A DNA stretch of 64,000 nt from Jiangellales bacterium (GTDB lineage: Bacteria; Actinomycetota; Actinomycetes; Jiangellales; Jiangellaceae), in the NCBI GenBank assembly GCA_030447955.1, contig JAUJNY010000001.1:637485-701484 (forward strand), given 5' to 3'. The translations under genes and the position numbers were made by a program. Positions 23,665 to 32,510 of the stretch are shown here, in pieces. Numbering within the stretch: position 1 is the first letter of the stretch; each line of letters starts with the position of its first letter. The notes under the pieces are model-generated. The model searched no databases and was not told the origin of the DNA. It saw nothing but the letters and a program-made list of their open reading frames with translations.

Positions 23665-24444
23665 GTGGACCGGGAAGCCGCGCTCGCGGCGTTCGACGCG
23701 CAGGTACGGCGGAGCACGACGGCCGACGGCTCCGGTGCGCGGGTCGAGCAGGTCGGCCAGGTCCAGCGCTACGTCGCCGCGGACGTCGGGGGCTGGTCGG
23801 CGGTGGTGTGGTCGGACCTCGACGAGTCGACCGCCGACGCGGCGATCGCCGAGCAGGTGCGCTACTTCGCTGAGCTGGGCCGGACGTTCGAGTGGAAGCA
23901 CTACGCGTACGACCGTCCGGTGGACCTGCCAGGGCGGCTGCGGGCGGCTGGATTCGAGCCGGAGGCAGAAGAGACGCTGATGCTCGCGGAGATCGCCGAC
24001 CTGAGTACCGATGACCCGCTGCCGCCAGGCGTGCGCCTAGTCCAGGTCAGCGACGCGCCGGGCATCGACCTGCTCGTGCGGGTGCACGAGAAGGTCTTCG
24101 GCATGGACCATGCCTGGCTCGGGCAGGCGCTGCGTGCCCAGCTGGCGGATGCCCCCGACAGCCTGGCTGCCGTTGTCGCGCTGGCCGGTGATGAGCCGGT
24201 GTGCGCGGGGCGGGTGGAATTCCACCAGGGCGCGGACTTCGCGAGCCTTTGGGGCGGCGGCACGCTGCCCCGGTGGAGAGGGCGAGGCATCTTCCGGGCA
24301 TTGGTGGCTCACCGGGCCCGGCTGGCCGCCGAGCGGGGGTCCCGTTACCTCCTCGTCGACGCCTCGGCGCAGAGCCTGCCCATCCTCGAACGGCTGGGCT
24401 TCGTGCCCCTGACGACGACCACGCCGTACGTGCGTCGCCAGTGA
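23665..24444 (+). CDS. GNAT family N-acetyltransferase
   Basis: 259 residues from the GTG at 23665; there is no clear ribosome-binding site, so the start is approximate. The C-terminal half carries the GNAT acetyl-CoA loop (LPRWRGRGIFRALVAH, the R-x2-G-x-G/A type), followed by YLLVDASAQSLPILERLGF. The N-terminal half (RTFEWKHYAYDRPVDLP, LRAAGFEPE) is a degenerate GNAT-like lobe, giving a two-lobed architecture. The substrate is unknown. It is divergent from TIGR03089. Confidence 0.85.
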   Translation: MDREAALAAFDAQVRRSTTADGSGARVEQVGQVQRYVAADVGGWSAVVWSDLDESTADAAIAEQVRYFAELGRTFEWKHYAYDRPVDLPGRLRAAGFEPEAEETLMLAEIADLSTDDPLPPGVRLVQVSDAPGIDLLVRVHEKVFGMDHAWLGQALRAQLADAPDSLAAVVALAGDEPVCAGRVEFHQGADFASLWGGGTLPRWRGRGIFRALVAHRARLAAERGSRYLLVDASAQSLPILERLGFVPLTTTTPYVRRQ

Positions 24445-24468
24445 CGCGCTGGGCTAGCGTTGCGCCAC

Positions 24469-26511
24469 ATGCCTGGGGCTAGGTCGAAGGCTCACGCCGG
24501 TATCACTCCGAGGGGGTCGGACGCGCCTCCCGCGGCCCAGCAGGCAACCCCGGGCAGCACCGCTGCGGGCCGGGTGCTGCTGGTGCTCGGCGTGCTGCCG
24601 GCGCTCGCGGTGGCAGCCTGGCTGGCGGTCGCGTTCGGGTTGTTGCTGGTCGACGCCTACCGCCCACTGCCCGCCCTGCTGCTCGGGCTGCCGGCCGCGG
24701 GGCTGGCGGCAACGGCGGCCGCCCGGGGGCTGCGTCCGGTGCCGGTGCCGTGGTGGGTCGCGGCCTCGGTGCTCGCAGTGGGCGCCGCAGTGACCGCGCT
24801 GTCGGTGTACGCCCACGCCGAGTTTGTGGTGCTGCGCGACGCACCGAAGTACGCGCTCGCGGGTCACTGGTACGGCACCCAGGGGTCGCTGCCCATCCCG
24901 GTGGACCCGGCGGCGTTCGGCGACTCGCTGGCAGGCCTGCGTCTGGACAACCCCGGCACGTTCGCCGTCGAGGGCGGGGTGGTGCCGGAGTTCATGACCG
25001 GCCACCCGCTGCTGCTCGCCGTCGGGTGGTGGCTGGGCGGCTGGACCGGCCTGTTGATCGTCCCGGCCGTGGTGGGCGGGCTCGGCGTCGTCGCGCTGGC
25101 CGGCGTGGCCGTACGACTCGTCGGGGCCAGCTGGGCGCCGCTCGTTGCGCTCGCGGTGGCCTGCAGCTACCCGTTCCTGCTCGTGGCGCGGGCGACGTAC
25201 TCCGAACCGCTGGCACTGCTGCTGCTCGCCGCCGCCCTGGTGGTGCTCCTCGACGTCGCGGCCGGCCGCGCCGCACCACTCGCGGCGGCGGCCGGGGGGT
25301 TCGCGCTCGGCGTGCTGCTGCTCGTCCGCATCGACGCACTGCGTGAGTGGGCGTTCGTGGCCATCGGCGTCGCGTTGCTCGCCCGCCGCGGTACTCCGGT
25401 GCGTTGGTACGTGCTCGGCTGGATCGCCGGCGCCGCGTTCGGGCTGCTCGACGGACTCACGCTGGCGCTGCCCTACCTCGAGCGCAACGGCCCCTCCGTG
25501 CTGGGCGCTGCCGTGCTGTGCGTCGCCGCGGTTGCCGTGTCGGTAGGGGTCGCCACCGGCAGGCCACGATGGGTGCACGCCATGCGGGGAAGCCAGGCCA
25601 CCCGGCTCGCCCCCGCTCTGGCCGCCGGCGCGGTGGTGCTGGTGGCGCTGTTCCTGCTCAGCCGGCCGCTGTGGCTGGTGGACCGGATGGGGCGCAACAC
25701 CTTCACCGAGGCCGTGCAGTACGAGGAGGGGCTGCCCATCGACGGCACCCGCTCCTACGACGAGCGCTCGGTGGAGTGGCTGGCGTGGTGGGTGGGCTGG
25801 CCGACGCTGGCGCTCGCCGCCGTCGGGGCGGCTCTCCTCGCGTACCGCGTGGTCCAGGGCGGCGGGCACCCGTGGCTGCCGCTGCTCCCGCTGCTGCTCG
25901 GATCGCCGGCGCTGACCCTTTGGCGGCCAGCGATTACCCCCGACCACCCGTGGTGGACCCGCAGGTTCGCCGAGGTAGCGATTCCTGCGCTCGCGCTGCT
26001 CGCGACCTGGGCCGTCCGCGAGGCCGTACGGCGCTGCCCGCCCGGCACCCTCCGCGCGGCGGCTGCGGGCGCCGGCGTCCTCGCTCTGGTCGTCCCACCC
26101 GCCCTCGCGACCGCCCCGCTGGCCACCACGGCAACCGAGCGCGGATCGATCGCGGCGGTGGAGCGGGCCTGCGCGGCCTTCCGTCCTGGAGACACCGCGA
26201 TCGTGCTCGACGAGCTCACCTGGGTGCGCTGGCTGCCGGTCCTCCGCGACCCGTGCGGCGTCCCAGTTGCCTACCTGGAGCTGTACGACCGCCGCCGCCT
26301 CGCGGAGGTCGTCGACCAGGTGCGCGCCGCCGGTCGTACGCCGGTGCTCGTCGCGGCCAGTTCGCCGGGGCGGATCACCGACCTCCCCGCGGCCGGCCCA
26401 CCGGTGCACGTGCTGACGCTGGAGACCACCGAGGACGCGCGCACGATCGTGGCCCGACCGAGCGCACCTCGCCCGCTCGTGCTCGACCTCTGGGTAGCCC
26501 GGGTCCGCTAG
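24469..26511 (+). CDS. Polytopic membrane protein, possible GT-C type mannosyl/arabinosyl-transferase
   Basis: 680 residues with about 12 hydrophobic segments starting at GRVLLVLGVLPALAVAAWLA. The first extracellular loop has FVVLRDAPKYALAGHWYG, a place where GT-C enzymes keep an acidic motif, and later VPEFMTGHPLLLAVGWW. The C-terminal 150 residues (AAVERACAAFRPGDTAIV) form a soluble domain. Architecture and position upstream of a dolichol-phosphate-type GT2 gene suggest a polyprenyl-phosphate-sugar-dependent transferase acting outside the membrane. I cannot match it to a named family with confidence. Confidence 0.65.
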   Translation: MPGARSKAHAGITPRGSDAPPAAQQATPGSTAAGRVLLVLGVLPALAVAAWLAVAFGLLLVDAYRPLPALLLGLPAAGLAATAAARGLRPVPVPWWVAASVLAVGAAVTALSVYAHAEFVVLRDAPKYALAGHWYGTQGSLPIPVDPAAFGDSLAGLRLDNPGTFAVEGGVVPEFMTGHPLLLAVGWWLGGWTGLLIVPAVVGGLGVVALAGVAVRLVGASWAPLVALAVACSYPFLLVARATYSEPLALLLLAAALVVLLDVAAGRAAPLAAAAGGFALGVLLLVRIDALREWAFVAIGVALLARRGTPVRWYVLGWIAGAAFGLLDGLTLALPYLERNGPSVLGAAVLCVAAVAVSVGVATGRPRWVHAMRGSQATRLAPALAAGAVVLVALFLLSRPLWLVDRMGRNTFTEAVQYEEGLPIDGTRSYDERSVEWLAWWVGWPTLALAAVGAALLAYRVVQGGGHPWLPLLPLLLGSPALTLWRPAITPDHPWWTRRFAEVAIPALALLATWAVREAVRRCPPGTLRAAAAGAGVLALVVPPALATAPLATTATERGSIAAVERACAAFRPGDTAIVLDELTWVRWLPVLRDPCGVPVAYLELYDRRRLAEVVDQVRAAGRTPVLVAASSPGRITDLPAAGPPVHVLTLETTEDARTIVARPSAPRPLVLDLWVARVR

Positions 26512-26521
26512 CGTCGAACGC

Positions 26522-27418
26522 GTGAGCGCCGGTCCGTACGTGACGATCGTGCTGCCCTGCTACAACGAGGAGCGCAACGTCGTCGCCGAGGTCGAGCGCA
26601 TCTGCGCGGCCATGGACGGGTCCGGCTACAGCTATGAGCTGGTGGCCATCGACGACTCCTCCACCGACTCGACGCTGGCACGGCTGCGCGAGCTCGAGCC
26701 GCGTTTCCCCGCCCTCCATGTCGTTGCGTTCCCGCACAACGGCGGCTCCGGCACGGCCCGGCGGATTGGCACCCAGCAGGCCCGCGGCGAGGTCGTGGTG
26801 TGGACCGACGCCGACCTGACCTACCCGAACGACCGGATCCCCGAGCTGGTCAAGCTGCTCGACGCCGACCCGTACGTCGACCAGGTGGTCGGCGCGCGCA
26901 CCTCCGAGCAGGGCACGCTCAAGGTTGTGCGGGTGCCCGCGAAGTGGCTCATCCGCAAGATCGCTGAGCGGCTCACCAACACGGCCATCCCCGACCTCAA
27001 CTCGGGCCTGCGGGCCTTTCGCCGCGACGTCGCCCGCCCGTACCTGCGGCTGCTGCCCCCGGGGTTCTCTTGCGTCACCACGCTCACGCTGGCGTTCCTG
27101 TCCAACCAGCACCCGGTCGCCTACCTGCCGATCGAGTACGCCAAGCGCTCCGGCGCCAGCAAGTTCCACCCGCTGCGCGACGCCTACCGCTACCTGCTGC
27201 AGGTGTTCCGGATGGTCATGTACTTCAACCCGCTCAAGGTGCTCATGCCGGTCGCGCTGTGGCTGGTGGCGGTGGGCCTGCTCAAGGGCGGCTACGACAT
27301 GGTGGTGCATCCGTTCTACTTCCCGACCAACACCGTGCTGCTCTTTCTCACCGGGCTGATCGTCGGAGCCATCGCGCTCCTCGCCGACCTCATCGTGCGT
27401 TCGCGCAGCGACGGGTGA
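26522..27418 (+). CDS. GT2 glycosyltransferase, polyprenyl-phosphate sugar synthase type
   Basis: 298 residues, GTG start. VTIVLPCYNEERNVVAEV, VAIDDSSTDSTL, HNGGSGTARRIGTQ and WTDADLTYPND are the GT2 nucleotide-sugar and metal-binding motifs of the DPMS/GtrB family. SGLRAFRRDVARPYL and KRSGASKFHPLRDAY follow. Two C-terminal hydrophobic segments (VLMPVALWLVAVGLL, LLFLTGLIVGAIALL) anchor it to the membrane. It should charge polyprenyl phosphate with a sugar at the cytoplasmic face. The next gene starts inside its stop (GTGA). Confidence 0.88.
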   Translation: MSAGPYVTIVLPCYNEERNVVAEVERICAAMDGSGYSYELVAIDDSSTDSTLARLRELEPRFPALHVVAFPHNGGSGTARRIGTQQARGEVVVWTDADLTYPNDRIPELVKLLDADPYVDQVVGARTSEQGTLKVVRVPAKWLIRKIAERLTNTAIPDLNSGLRAFRRDVARPYLRLLPPGFSCVTTLTLAFLSNQHPVAYLPIEYAKRSGASKFHPLRDAYRYLLQVFRMVMYFNPLKVLMPVALWLVAVGLLKGGYDMVVHPFYFPTNTVLLFLTGLIVGAIALLADLIVRSRSDG

Positions 27419-28704
27419 GCGGACCGGGCGCGCTGCGGGTGGCGCTGGTCGGCCCGACGCACCCGTGGAAGGGCGGGGTCGCCCAGCACACCGAGCAGCT
27501 GGGGCTGCGGCTGGGGGCGCGGGGGCACGCCGCCGCGGTGGTGTCGTGGTCGGCGCAGTACCCACGCTGGCTCTACCCGGGGGAGGCCCGGCTGCCGGCC
27601 GGCTCCGCGGTCGAGCCTGATGCTCGCGGCGTGCCGACGACGTACCCCTTGTCCTGGGCGCGGCCGGTGTCGTGGTGGCGCACCGGACGTGAGCTGGCAT
27701 CGCGCGAGGGGGTGGTGCTGGTGCTGGTGACCCCGCTCCAGGTGCCCGCCTATCTGGGGCTGCTCGCCGGCCTGCGATCCCGGCGGTTCTCCCGGCGGTT
27801 GCAGCGGGCGGGGGACGGCTGCGGCCCACGGGTCGTGAGTCCCCGCGTGGTGGCGCTGTGCCACAACGTCGTCCCGCACGAGCGCCGGCCCGGCGACCGG
27901 GCGCTGGTCGCCCGGCTGCTCCGCTCCGTCGACGCGGCGCTGGTCCACACCGACGAGCAGGCCGCCGCGGCCCGGGCCCTCGCGCCCGAGGTCCCAGTGG
28001 CGGTAGCCGTGCTGCCCGCGCACTTCACCTCACCCTCCACGCTGGGGCGCCGGGTTGAGCAGGCGTCACCGGATCAACCGCCCGCCGCGGCATCCGCCGA
28101 CGGCCCCCGCCGGTTGCTCTTCTTCGGGCTCGTCCGCCCCTACAAGGGCCTCGATGTGCTGCTCGCCGCGTTGCGTGGCGTGCCGCATCTACGGCTGACC
28201 GTGGCGGGGGAGTTTTGGGGGGATGCGCTGTCCGCCGCGCGACGGAGCGGCCACGAGCTCGGCGAGCGGCTGGAGCTGCGGCCCGGCTTCGTCTCCGATG
28301 AGGCGGTGCCCGGCCTGTTCGCGGAACACGACGCCGTTGTCCTGCCCTACCGCAGCGCCACGGCATCGCAGAACGCCAGGCTGGCGCACGCGTACGGCCT
28401 GCCGGTGGTCGCGACCCGGGTCGGTTCCTTCGTCGACGACGTCAGGGACGGCGTGGACGGGATGCTCGTGCCGCCGGGCAATACCGAGGCTTTGGCCGCC
28501 GCCCTGCGCTCGCTCGCCGACCCCGACTGCTGGGAGCGGCTGCGCGACGGAGCGCGGCGGCGGGCCGGCGAGGTCACCGCTGCCCGCCAGGTTGAGTGGG
28601 AGCGCTACTGCGCCGAGCTCGAGCAGCTGCTAGCCGCCTCATCGCCGGCGGCCGTCAGCACCGGTGAGGGGCGCCCACGAGCCCGGAACGGCCCGCGGCG
28701 GTGA
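27415..28704 (+). CDS. GT4 family glycosyltransferase
   Basis: 429 residues, GTG overlapping the preceding stop. The N-terminal Rossmann domain has VALVGPTHPWKGGVAQHTE, the usual G-G-V acceptor-side loop. The C-terminal domain has RRLLFFGLVRPYKGLDVLL (R..YKG) and LPYRSATASQNARLAHAYGLPVV, the nucleotide-sugar binding block with the second E replaced by S-Q-N. The donor sugar is unknown. Being in one coupled run with a GT2 and a methyltransferase, it likely builds a modified glycan or glycolipid. Confidence 0.85.
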   Translation: MSGPGALRVALVGPTHPWKGGVAQHTEQLGLRLGARGHAAAVVSWSAQYPRWLYPGEARLPAGSAVEPDARGVPTTYPLSWARPVSWWRTGRELASREGVVLVLVTPLQVPAYLGLLAGLRSRRFSRRLQRAGDGCGPRVVSPRVVALCHNVVPHERRPGDRALVARLLRSVDAALVHTDEQAAAARALAPEVPVAVAVLPAHFTSPSTLGRRVEQASPDQPPAAASADGPRRLLFFGLVRPYKGLDVLLAALRGVPHLRLTVAGEFWGDALSAARRSGHELGERLELRPGFVSDEAVPGLFAEHDAVVLPYRSATASQNARLAHAYGLPVVATRVGSFVDDVRDGVDGMLVPPGNTEALAAALRSLADPDCWERLRDGARRRAGEVTAARQVEWERYCAELEQLLAASSPAAVSTGEGRPRARNGPRR

Positions 28705-29513
28705 GCCGGGACCGCACAGCGGCGGCCACAGCGGCCACGGCGGCACGCGAGGCCGCGAAGCTGGTCGCCGATCGGGTGCTGTGGGGCCGGGTGGCGGTGC
28801 AACGCCGCGTCGAAGGCCCGGGCCGGGTCGCCGCCCGGCCGGTCCCGGTGAGCGTCGCGCCGACCGGCGTGCTCGGCTTGCGCCGGGAGTGGGAGCGCGC
28901 AGTTGCGGAGGCTCGCCGGCTGCGGCTGCCGCTGCACCCCGACCGGCCGAAGAACTGGGACGCCGTCGGAGCGGTGCGCACCGTGCTCGAGCACACCGGC
29001 CGGGACGCCCGCGTCCTCGACGCCGGCAGCTCGCGTTACTCCCCGGTGCTGGCGTGGCTGCGGCTGTACGGGCTGCGCGAGCTGCTGGGGATCAACCTGG
29101 AGTTCGGCCGGGCGTTCCGCCGCGACGGCGTGACCTACCGCCACGGTGACGTCACCGCCACCGGCCTGCCGGACGCCAACCTCGACGCCATGACCTGCCT
29201 GAGCGTCATCGAGCACGGCGTGGCGCTGCGGCCTTTCTTCACCGAAGCGGCTCGCGTGCTGCGCCCCGGTGGCGTGCTGAGCGTGTCCACCGACTACGCC
29301 AGCGACCCACCCGACACGAGCGGACTGCGCGCGTACGGCGTCCCGGTGCGGGTCTTCGGTCCAGCGAACCTGCACGCGATGCTGGAGATCGCGGACGAGG
29401 TCGGGTTCGACCTCATCGGCGAGTTCAACCCGGCGCACCGGGAGAGCCCGGTGCACTGGCGGCGGATGGGGCTGCGCTTCACCTTCGCGCTGCTCGGCCT
29501 GCGGCGGAGGTAG
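28701..29513 (+). CDS. SAM-dependent methyltransferase
   Basis: 270 residues, GTG overlapping the glycosyltransferase stop by 4 nt. RVLDAGSSRYSPVLAWLR is motif I, LGINLEFGRAFRRDG motif II, and AMTCLSVIEHGVALRPFF plus ARVLRPGGVLSVSTDY are motifs III/IV. The last section (FDLIGEFNPAHRESPVHW) may form the acceptor pocket. By context it could O-methylate a sugar laid down by the neighbouring transferases. Confidence 0.85.
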   Translation: MSRDRTAAATAATAAREAAKLVADRVLWGRVAVQRRVEGPGRVAARPVPVSVAPTGVLGLRREWERAVAEARRLRLPLHPDRPKNWDAVGAVRTVLEHTGRDARVLDAGSSRYSPVLAWLRLYGLRELLGINLEFGRAFRRDGVTYRHGDVTATGLPDANLDAMTCLSVIEHGVALRPFFTEAARVLRPGGVLSVSTDYASDPPDTSGLRAYGVPVRVFGPANLHAMLEIADEVGFDLIGEFNPAHRESPVHWRRMGLRFTFALLGLRRR

Positions 29514-29518
29514 CCGGC

Positions 29519-30481
29519 GTGCGTGCGGCGAGCCTGCGCCGGCTGTCGGAGGTGGCTGCCAGCCGACCGGTCCGCGTCGGCTTCCTGGCGGTCGCCCTCA
29601 CGCTGGCCGCGATCGCCGTCGCCCAGCAGTGGAGTGAGGTCCGCGACGCCGTGGTCTCGCTGCGGCTGCGCTATCTGCTCGCCTCCACGCTTGCCGCGCT
29701 CGCTTGCGTGTGGACGGCGATGCTGACCTGGCGGTCGGTGCTCGCCGACCTGGGATCCCCGCTGCCGGTCCGAGCCGCTGCTCGGGTGTTCTGCGTCGGG
29801 CAGCTCGGGAAGTACCTGCCGGGCTCGGTGTGGCAACTGGTGGCCCAGGCCGAGCTCGGCCGCGAGCTCGGCGTCCCCCGCGGGCGTACCGGGGCAGCCG
29901 TCGTGGTGCAGTCCGTGGTGTCGGTCGGCACCGCGTTGGGGGTCGCCGCCGTCGCGTTGCCCCTCACCGGCGAGGGACTGTCCCGCCGTTTCGGCCCGGT
30001 GGCGCTCGTCGGCTTGCTCGCCTGCGCGGTGTTCCTCTACCCGCCGGTGCTCAACTGGCTGCGCGCACGGGTGCAGCGGGTGCTGCGATCGGAGGCCGAG
30101 GGCCGCCCGTCGACCGGGCGCGGAGTAGTTGGCGCGGTCGGGTGGTCACTGCTCAGCTGGGCGTCGGCCGGCACCCACGTGTGGCTGCTCGTCCTCGCCG
30201 TCGGCGGTGAGGAGGCGGCGAGCTGGCGGGCCGTGGTGCTGGCCGCCGGCGGCTACGCCCTGGCCTGGACGATCGGTTTCGTCGCCTTCATCGCGCCAGC
30301 CGGCGCGGGAGTGCGGGAGGCGGTTCTCGTCGCCATGCTGCTGCCCGTCCTCGGCCACGGCGAGGCGCTGGTGGTGGCGCTGGTCTCCCGGCTGCTGTTC
30401 ACCGCCTCCGACGTCGCGGTGGCCCTGCTCTCCATGCTGGCGGTCCGGGCGCGCGCACGAGAATGGCATCCCAGCGGCTGA
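29519..30481 (+). CDS. Lysylphosphatidylglycerol synthase TM region-like membrane protein (UPF0104)
   Basis: 320 residues, eight predicted hydrophobic stretches. VFCVGQLGKYLPGSVWQL is the highly conserved K-Y-(I/L)-P-G-x-(V/I)-W motif of this flippase-like family. WTIGFVAFIAPAGAGVREAVL is its second signature (PxGxGxRE). The soluble MprF synthetase domain is absent. Such proteins are thought to move or sense lipids; here, in an operon with sugar transferases, it may flip a lipid-linked sugar. Starts 5 nt after the methyltransferase. Confidence 0.88.
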   Translation: MRAASLRRLSEVAASRPVRVGFLAVALTLAAIAVAQQWSEVRDAVVSLRLRYLLASTLAALACVWTAMLTWRSVLADLGSPLPVRAAARVFCVGQLGKYLPGSVWQLVAQAELGRELGVPRGRTGAAVVVQSVVSVGTALGVAAVALPLTGEGLSRRFGPVALVGLLACAVFLYPPVLNWLRARVQRVLRSEAEGRPSTGRGVVGAVGWSLLSWASAGTHVWLLVLAVGGEEAASWRAVVLAAGGYALAWTIGFVAFIAPAGAGVREAVLVAMLLPVLGHGEALVVALVSRLLFTASDVAVALLSMLAVRARAREWHPSG

Positions 30482-30520
30482 CGTGTGACACCGCCGCGAC
30501 CACGCGACAGGAGGACTGCG

Positions 30521-31588
30521 GTGGAGGCGATCCTGCTCGTGGGCGGGCTCGGCACCCGGCTGCGGCCGCTGACCGACCGGGTGCCCAAGCCGCTGCTGCC
30601 CGTGGCGGGCACGCCGTTCATCGCTCACCAGGTCGCCCGGCTGGCGGCTGCCGGCGTTGACCACGTCGTGCTCGCCACGTCCTACCGCGCCGAGGCCTTC
30701 GCCGCGGGGCTGGGGGACGGCTCGGCACTCGGCGTGGACCTCGAATACGTCAGCGAGGCGGAGCCGCTCGGCACCGGGGGAGCCGTCCGCAACGCTGCCT
30801 CCCGGCTGCGAGCCGCCGCTGAAGACGCCGTCCTCGTCGCCAACGGCGACATCCTCGACGGGCACGATGTGCGCGCCCAGCTCGAGCTGCATGCCACGCA
30901 CCGCGCCGATGTAACGCTGTACCTCACCCGGGTCGAGGACCCGCGCGCGTACGGCTGCGTCCCGACCGACGCGTCCGGGCGGGTTACCGCCTTCATGGAG
31001 AAGACCCCCGACCCGCCGACCTCTCAGGTCAACGCCGGGTGCTACGTGTTCCGCCGAGCGGCGCTCGAGGAGATCCCGCCCGGCCGGGTCGTGTCGGTGG
31101 AGCGGGAGACCTTCCCCGGGATGCTCGCCGCTGGACGCCATGTCCTCGGGTACGTCGACGACGCGTACTGGCTCGACCTCGGCACGCCGGCGGCGTACGT
31201 ACGCGGCTCGACCGACTTGGTGCTGGGCCGGGTCGACTCCCCGGCCCGGCCTGGCCCCGCGGGGGAGGCGCTGGTGCTGCCCGGAGCCCAGGTCTCGCCC
31301 GACGCCGTGGTGAGCGGCGGTACGACGGTGGGTCCCGCGGCGGTCGTGCACGCCGGGGCGCGGGTCGAGGGCAGCGTCCTGCTCGACGGCGCCGTCGTCG
31401 GTGAGGGCAGCACCGTGCGCCGGTCGGTCCTCGGCCGGGAGGCTGCGCTCGGGGCCGGCTGCGACCTGGACGACGCGGTGCTCGGGGACGGGGCCCGGGT
31501 CGGCGAGCGAAACGAGCTGTGCCGCGGGGTCCGGGTGTGGACCGACGCTGTCATCCCCGCCGGCGGCGTCCGCTTCTCCGGAGGGTGA
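30521..31588 (+). CDS. Mannose-1-phosphate guanylyltransferase (ManC/ManB type)
   Basis: 355 residues. GTG at 30521 has AGGAGG about 7 nt upstream. ILLVGGLGTRLRPLTDRVPK is the nucleotidyltransferase signature with the catalytic Arg/Lys. LVANGDILDG binds metal, AFMEKTPDPPTSQVNAGCYV follows, and ERETFPGML is shared with NTP_transferase proteins. The last 110 residues form hexapeptide repeats (left-handed beta helix). In the syntenic mycobacterial locus (Rv3264c) the enzyme makes GDP-mannose from mannose-1-phosphate. With manA and manB in the same window the whole fructose-6-P to GDP-mannose route is present. Confidence 0.88.
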   Translation: MEAILLVGGLGTRLRPLTDRVPKPLLPVAGTPFIAHQVARLAAAGVDHVVLATSYRAEAFAAGLGDGSALGVDLEYVSEAEPLGTGGAVRNAASRLRAAAEDAVLVANGDILDGHDVRAQLELHATHRADVTLYLTRVEDPRAYGCVPTDASGRVTAFMEKTPDPPTSQVNAGCYVFRRAALEEIPPGRVVSVERETFPGMLAAGRHVLGYVDDAYWLDLGTPAAYVRGSTDLVLGRVDSPARPGPAGEALVLPGAQVSPDAVVSGGTTVGPAAVVHAGARVEGSVLLDGAVVGEGSTVRRSVLGREAALGAGCDLDDAVLGDGARVGERNELCRGVRVWTDAVIPAGGVRFSGG

Positions 31589-31649
31589 GGTTGCCGGCGA
31601 CTATCCCGTACGCGGTATTGGCCTGCTGCCGTAGCGCCCGGCGCCCACC

Positions 31650-32375
31650 TCAGGCGCCCGGCTCAGGCGCATCGGTGAAGGGGTAGGCCGTGACGAAGTC
31701 GCGGACGACCTCGCCGGAGAGCTGGCCGCAGTACTGCCGGTGTGCCTCCTCGGCGCCCCAGTGCGTGAGCGCGAACGACATGCCTTCGGGGAAGTCTCCG
31801 CGCCCGTCGTCCCACGCCGCGGCGATGAACCGACCGGAGACGGCGTCCGCGACGTCCTCGCTGGTGGTGACCTTGTCCGCCACCTCCTCGACGGCCGCCA
31901 GGGACGCGTCGTCCACGTCGGGGTCGTACCAGAGGATGGTGAAACCGTGCTCCAGGTTGTGGACGAGCTGCTCGACCTGGGGCGTGTCCGCGGGGGTGTA
32001 GAAATCGCGGTTGTACGGCGCCGGGACGTCGTAATGGGGCCCGTACGCCGGTGGTGAACTGTCGTACTCGACGGGCTCGCCGGGCTGGCGGTGGTCGTTG
32101 TTTCCGCTTGCCGACTCGTCGATGACCGGGTCGCAGGAGGCGGCGGCGGCGGGGACCCCAAAGTCTGCCCAGTCCCTGCGCGCCGGGTCGTTCATCGTCT
32201 CCCGGAACAGCGCGAAGCCCGCCGCGCCGATGATCACCAGCCCGACGAGCACCGCCCCGGCGACGTACATGATGGTGCGGCGGCGGTCCTGCGCCTGCTG
32301 TTGGCGGCGCAGCGCCTCCACCTTGGCCCGACGGCTCTCGCGCGTCTCACTCGACTGTTTGGGCTTGTTGGCCAC
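31650..32375 (-). CDS. DUF3105 membrane-anchored protein
   Basis: 241 residues from the GTG at 32375 (MANKPKQSSETRESRR). A Lys/Arg-rich cytoplasmic start is followed by one helix (IMYVAGAVLVGLVIIGAAGFAL). The extracytoplasmic DUF3105 domain follows: PPAYGPHYDVPAP and QLVHNLEHGFTILWYDPD, with conserved His residues. HWGAEEAHRQYCGQ lies near the end. The function is unknown; the histidines suggest metal binding. The frame extends far upstream over unrelated sequence, which is ignored. Confidence 0.88.
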   Translation of the reverse strand: MANKPKQSSETRESRRAKVEALRRQQQAQDRRRTIMYVAGAVLVGLVIIGAAGFALFRETMNDPARRDWADFGVPAAAASCDPVIDESASGNNDHRQPGEPVEYDSSPPAYGPHYDVPAPYNRDFYTPADTPQVEQLVHNLEHGFTILWYDPDVDDASLAAVEEVADKVTTSEDVADAVSGRFIAAAWDDGRGDFPEGMSFALTHWGAEEAHRQYCGQLSGEVVRDFVTAYPFTDAPEPGA

Positions 32376-32510
32376 GGGTCTCTCTTCGCGGTCGTAGGGC
32401 GGTGGGCGGGGCGCCGCGGCGAGCGCGCTCTCGCCGGAGTCTACGGATCGAGGGTTCCCGCGGTTCCCCTCCGGCCGGTCGCCGTCGCCGGCGGGCGGCA
32501 CACTGCGCGA

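Noticed and set aside
24454-26409. 651-codon minus-strand frame opposite the GT-C-like membrane gene
   Set aside because: Arg/Gly/His-rich low-complexity product without domains; the plus strand gives a consistent polytopic membrane protein. Typical GC-rich shadow.
32091-32510. Long 5' extension of the AlkA-like frame
   Set aside because: It is antisense to the DUF3105 gene, has no similarity to the glycosylase family, and a GTG at 32511 begins where homology begins.
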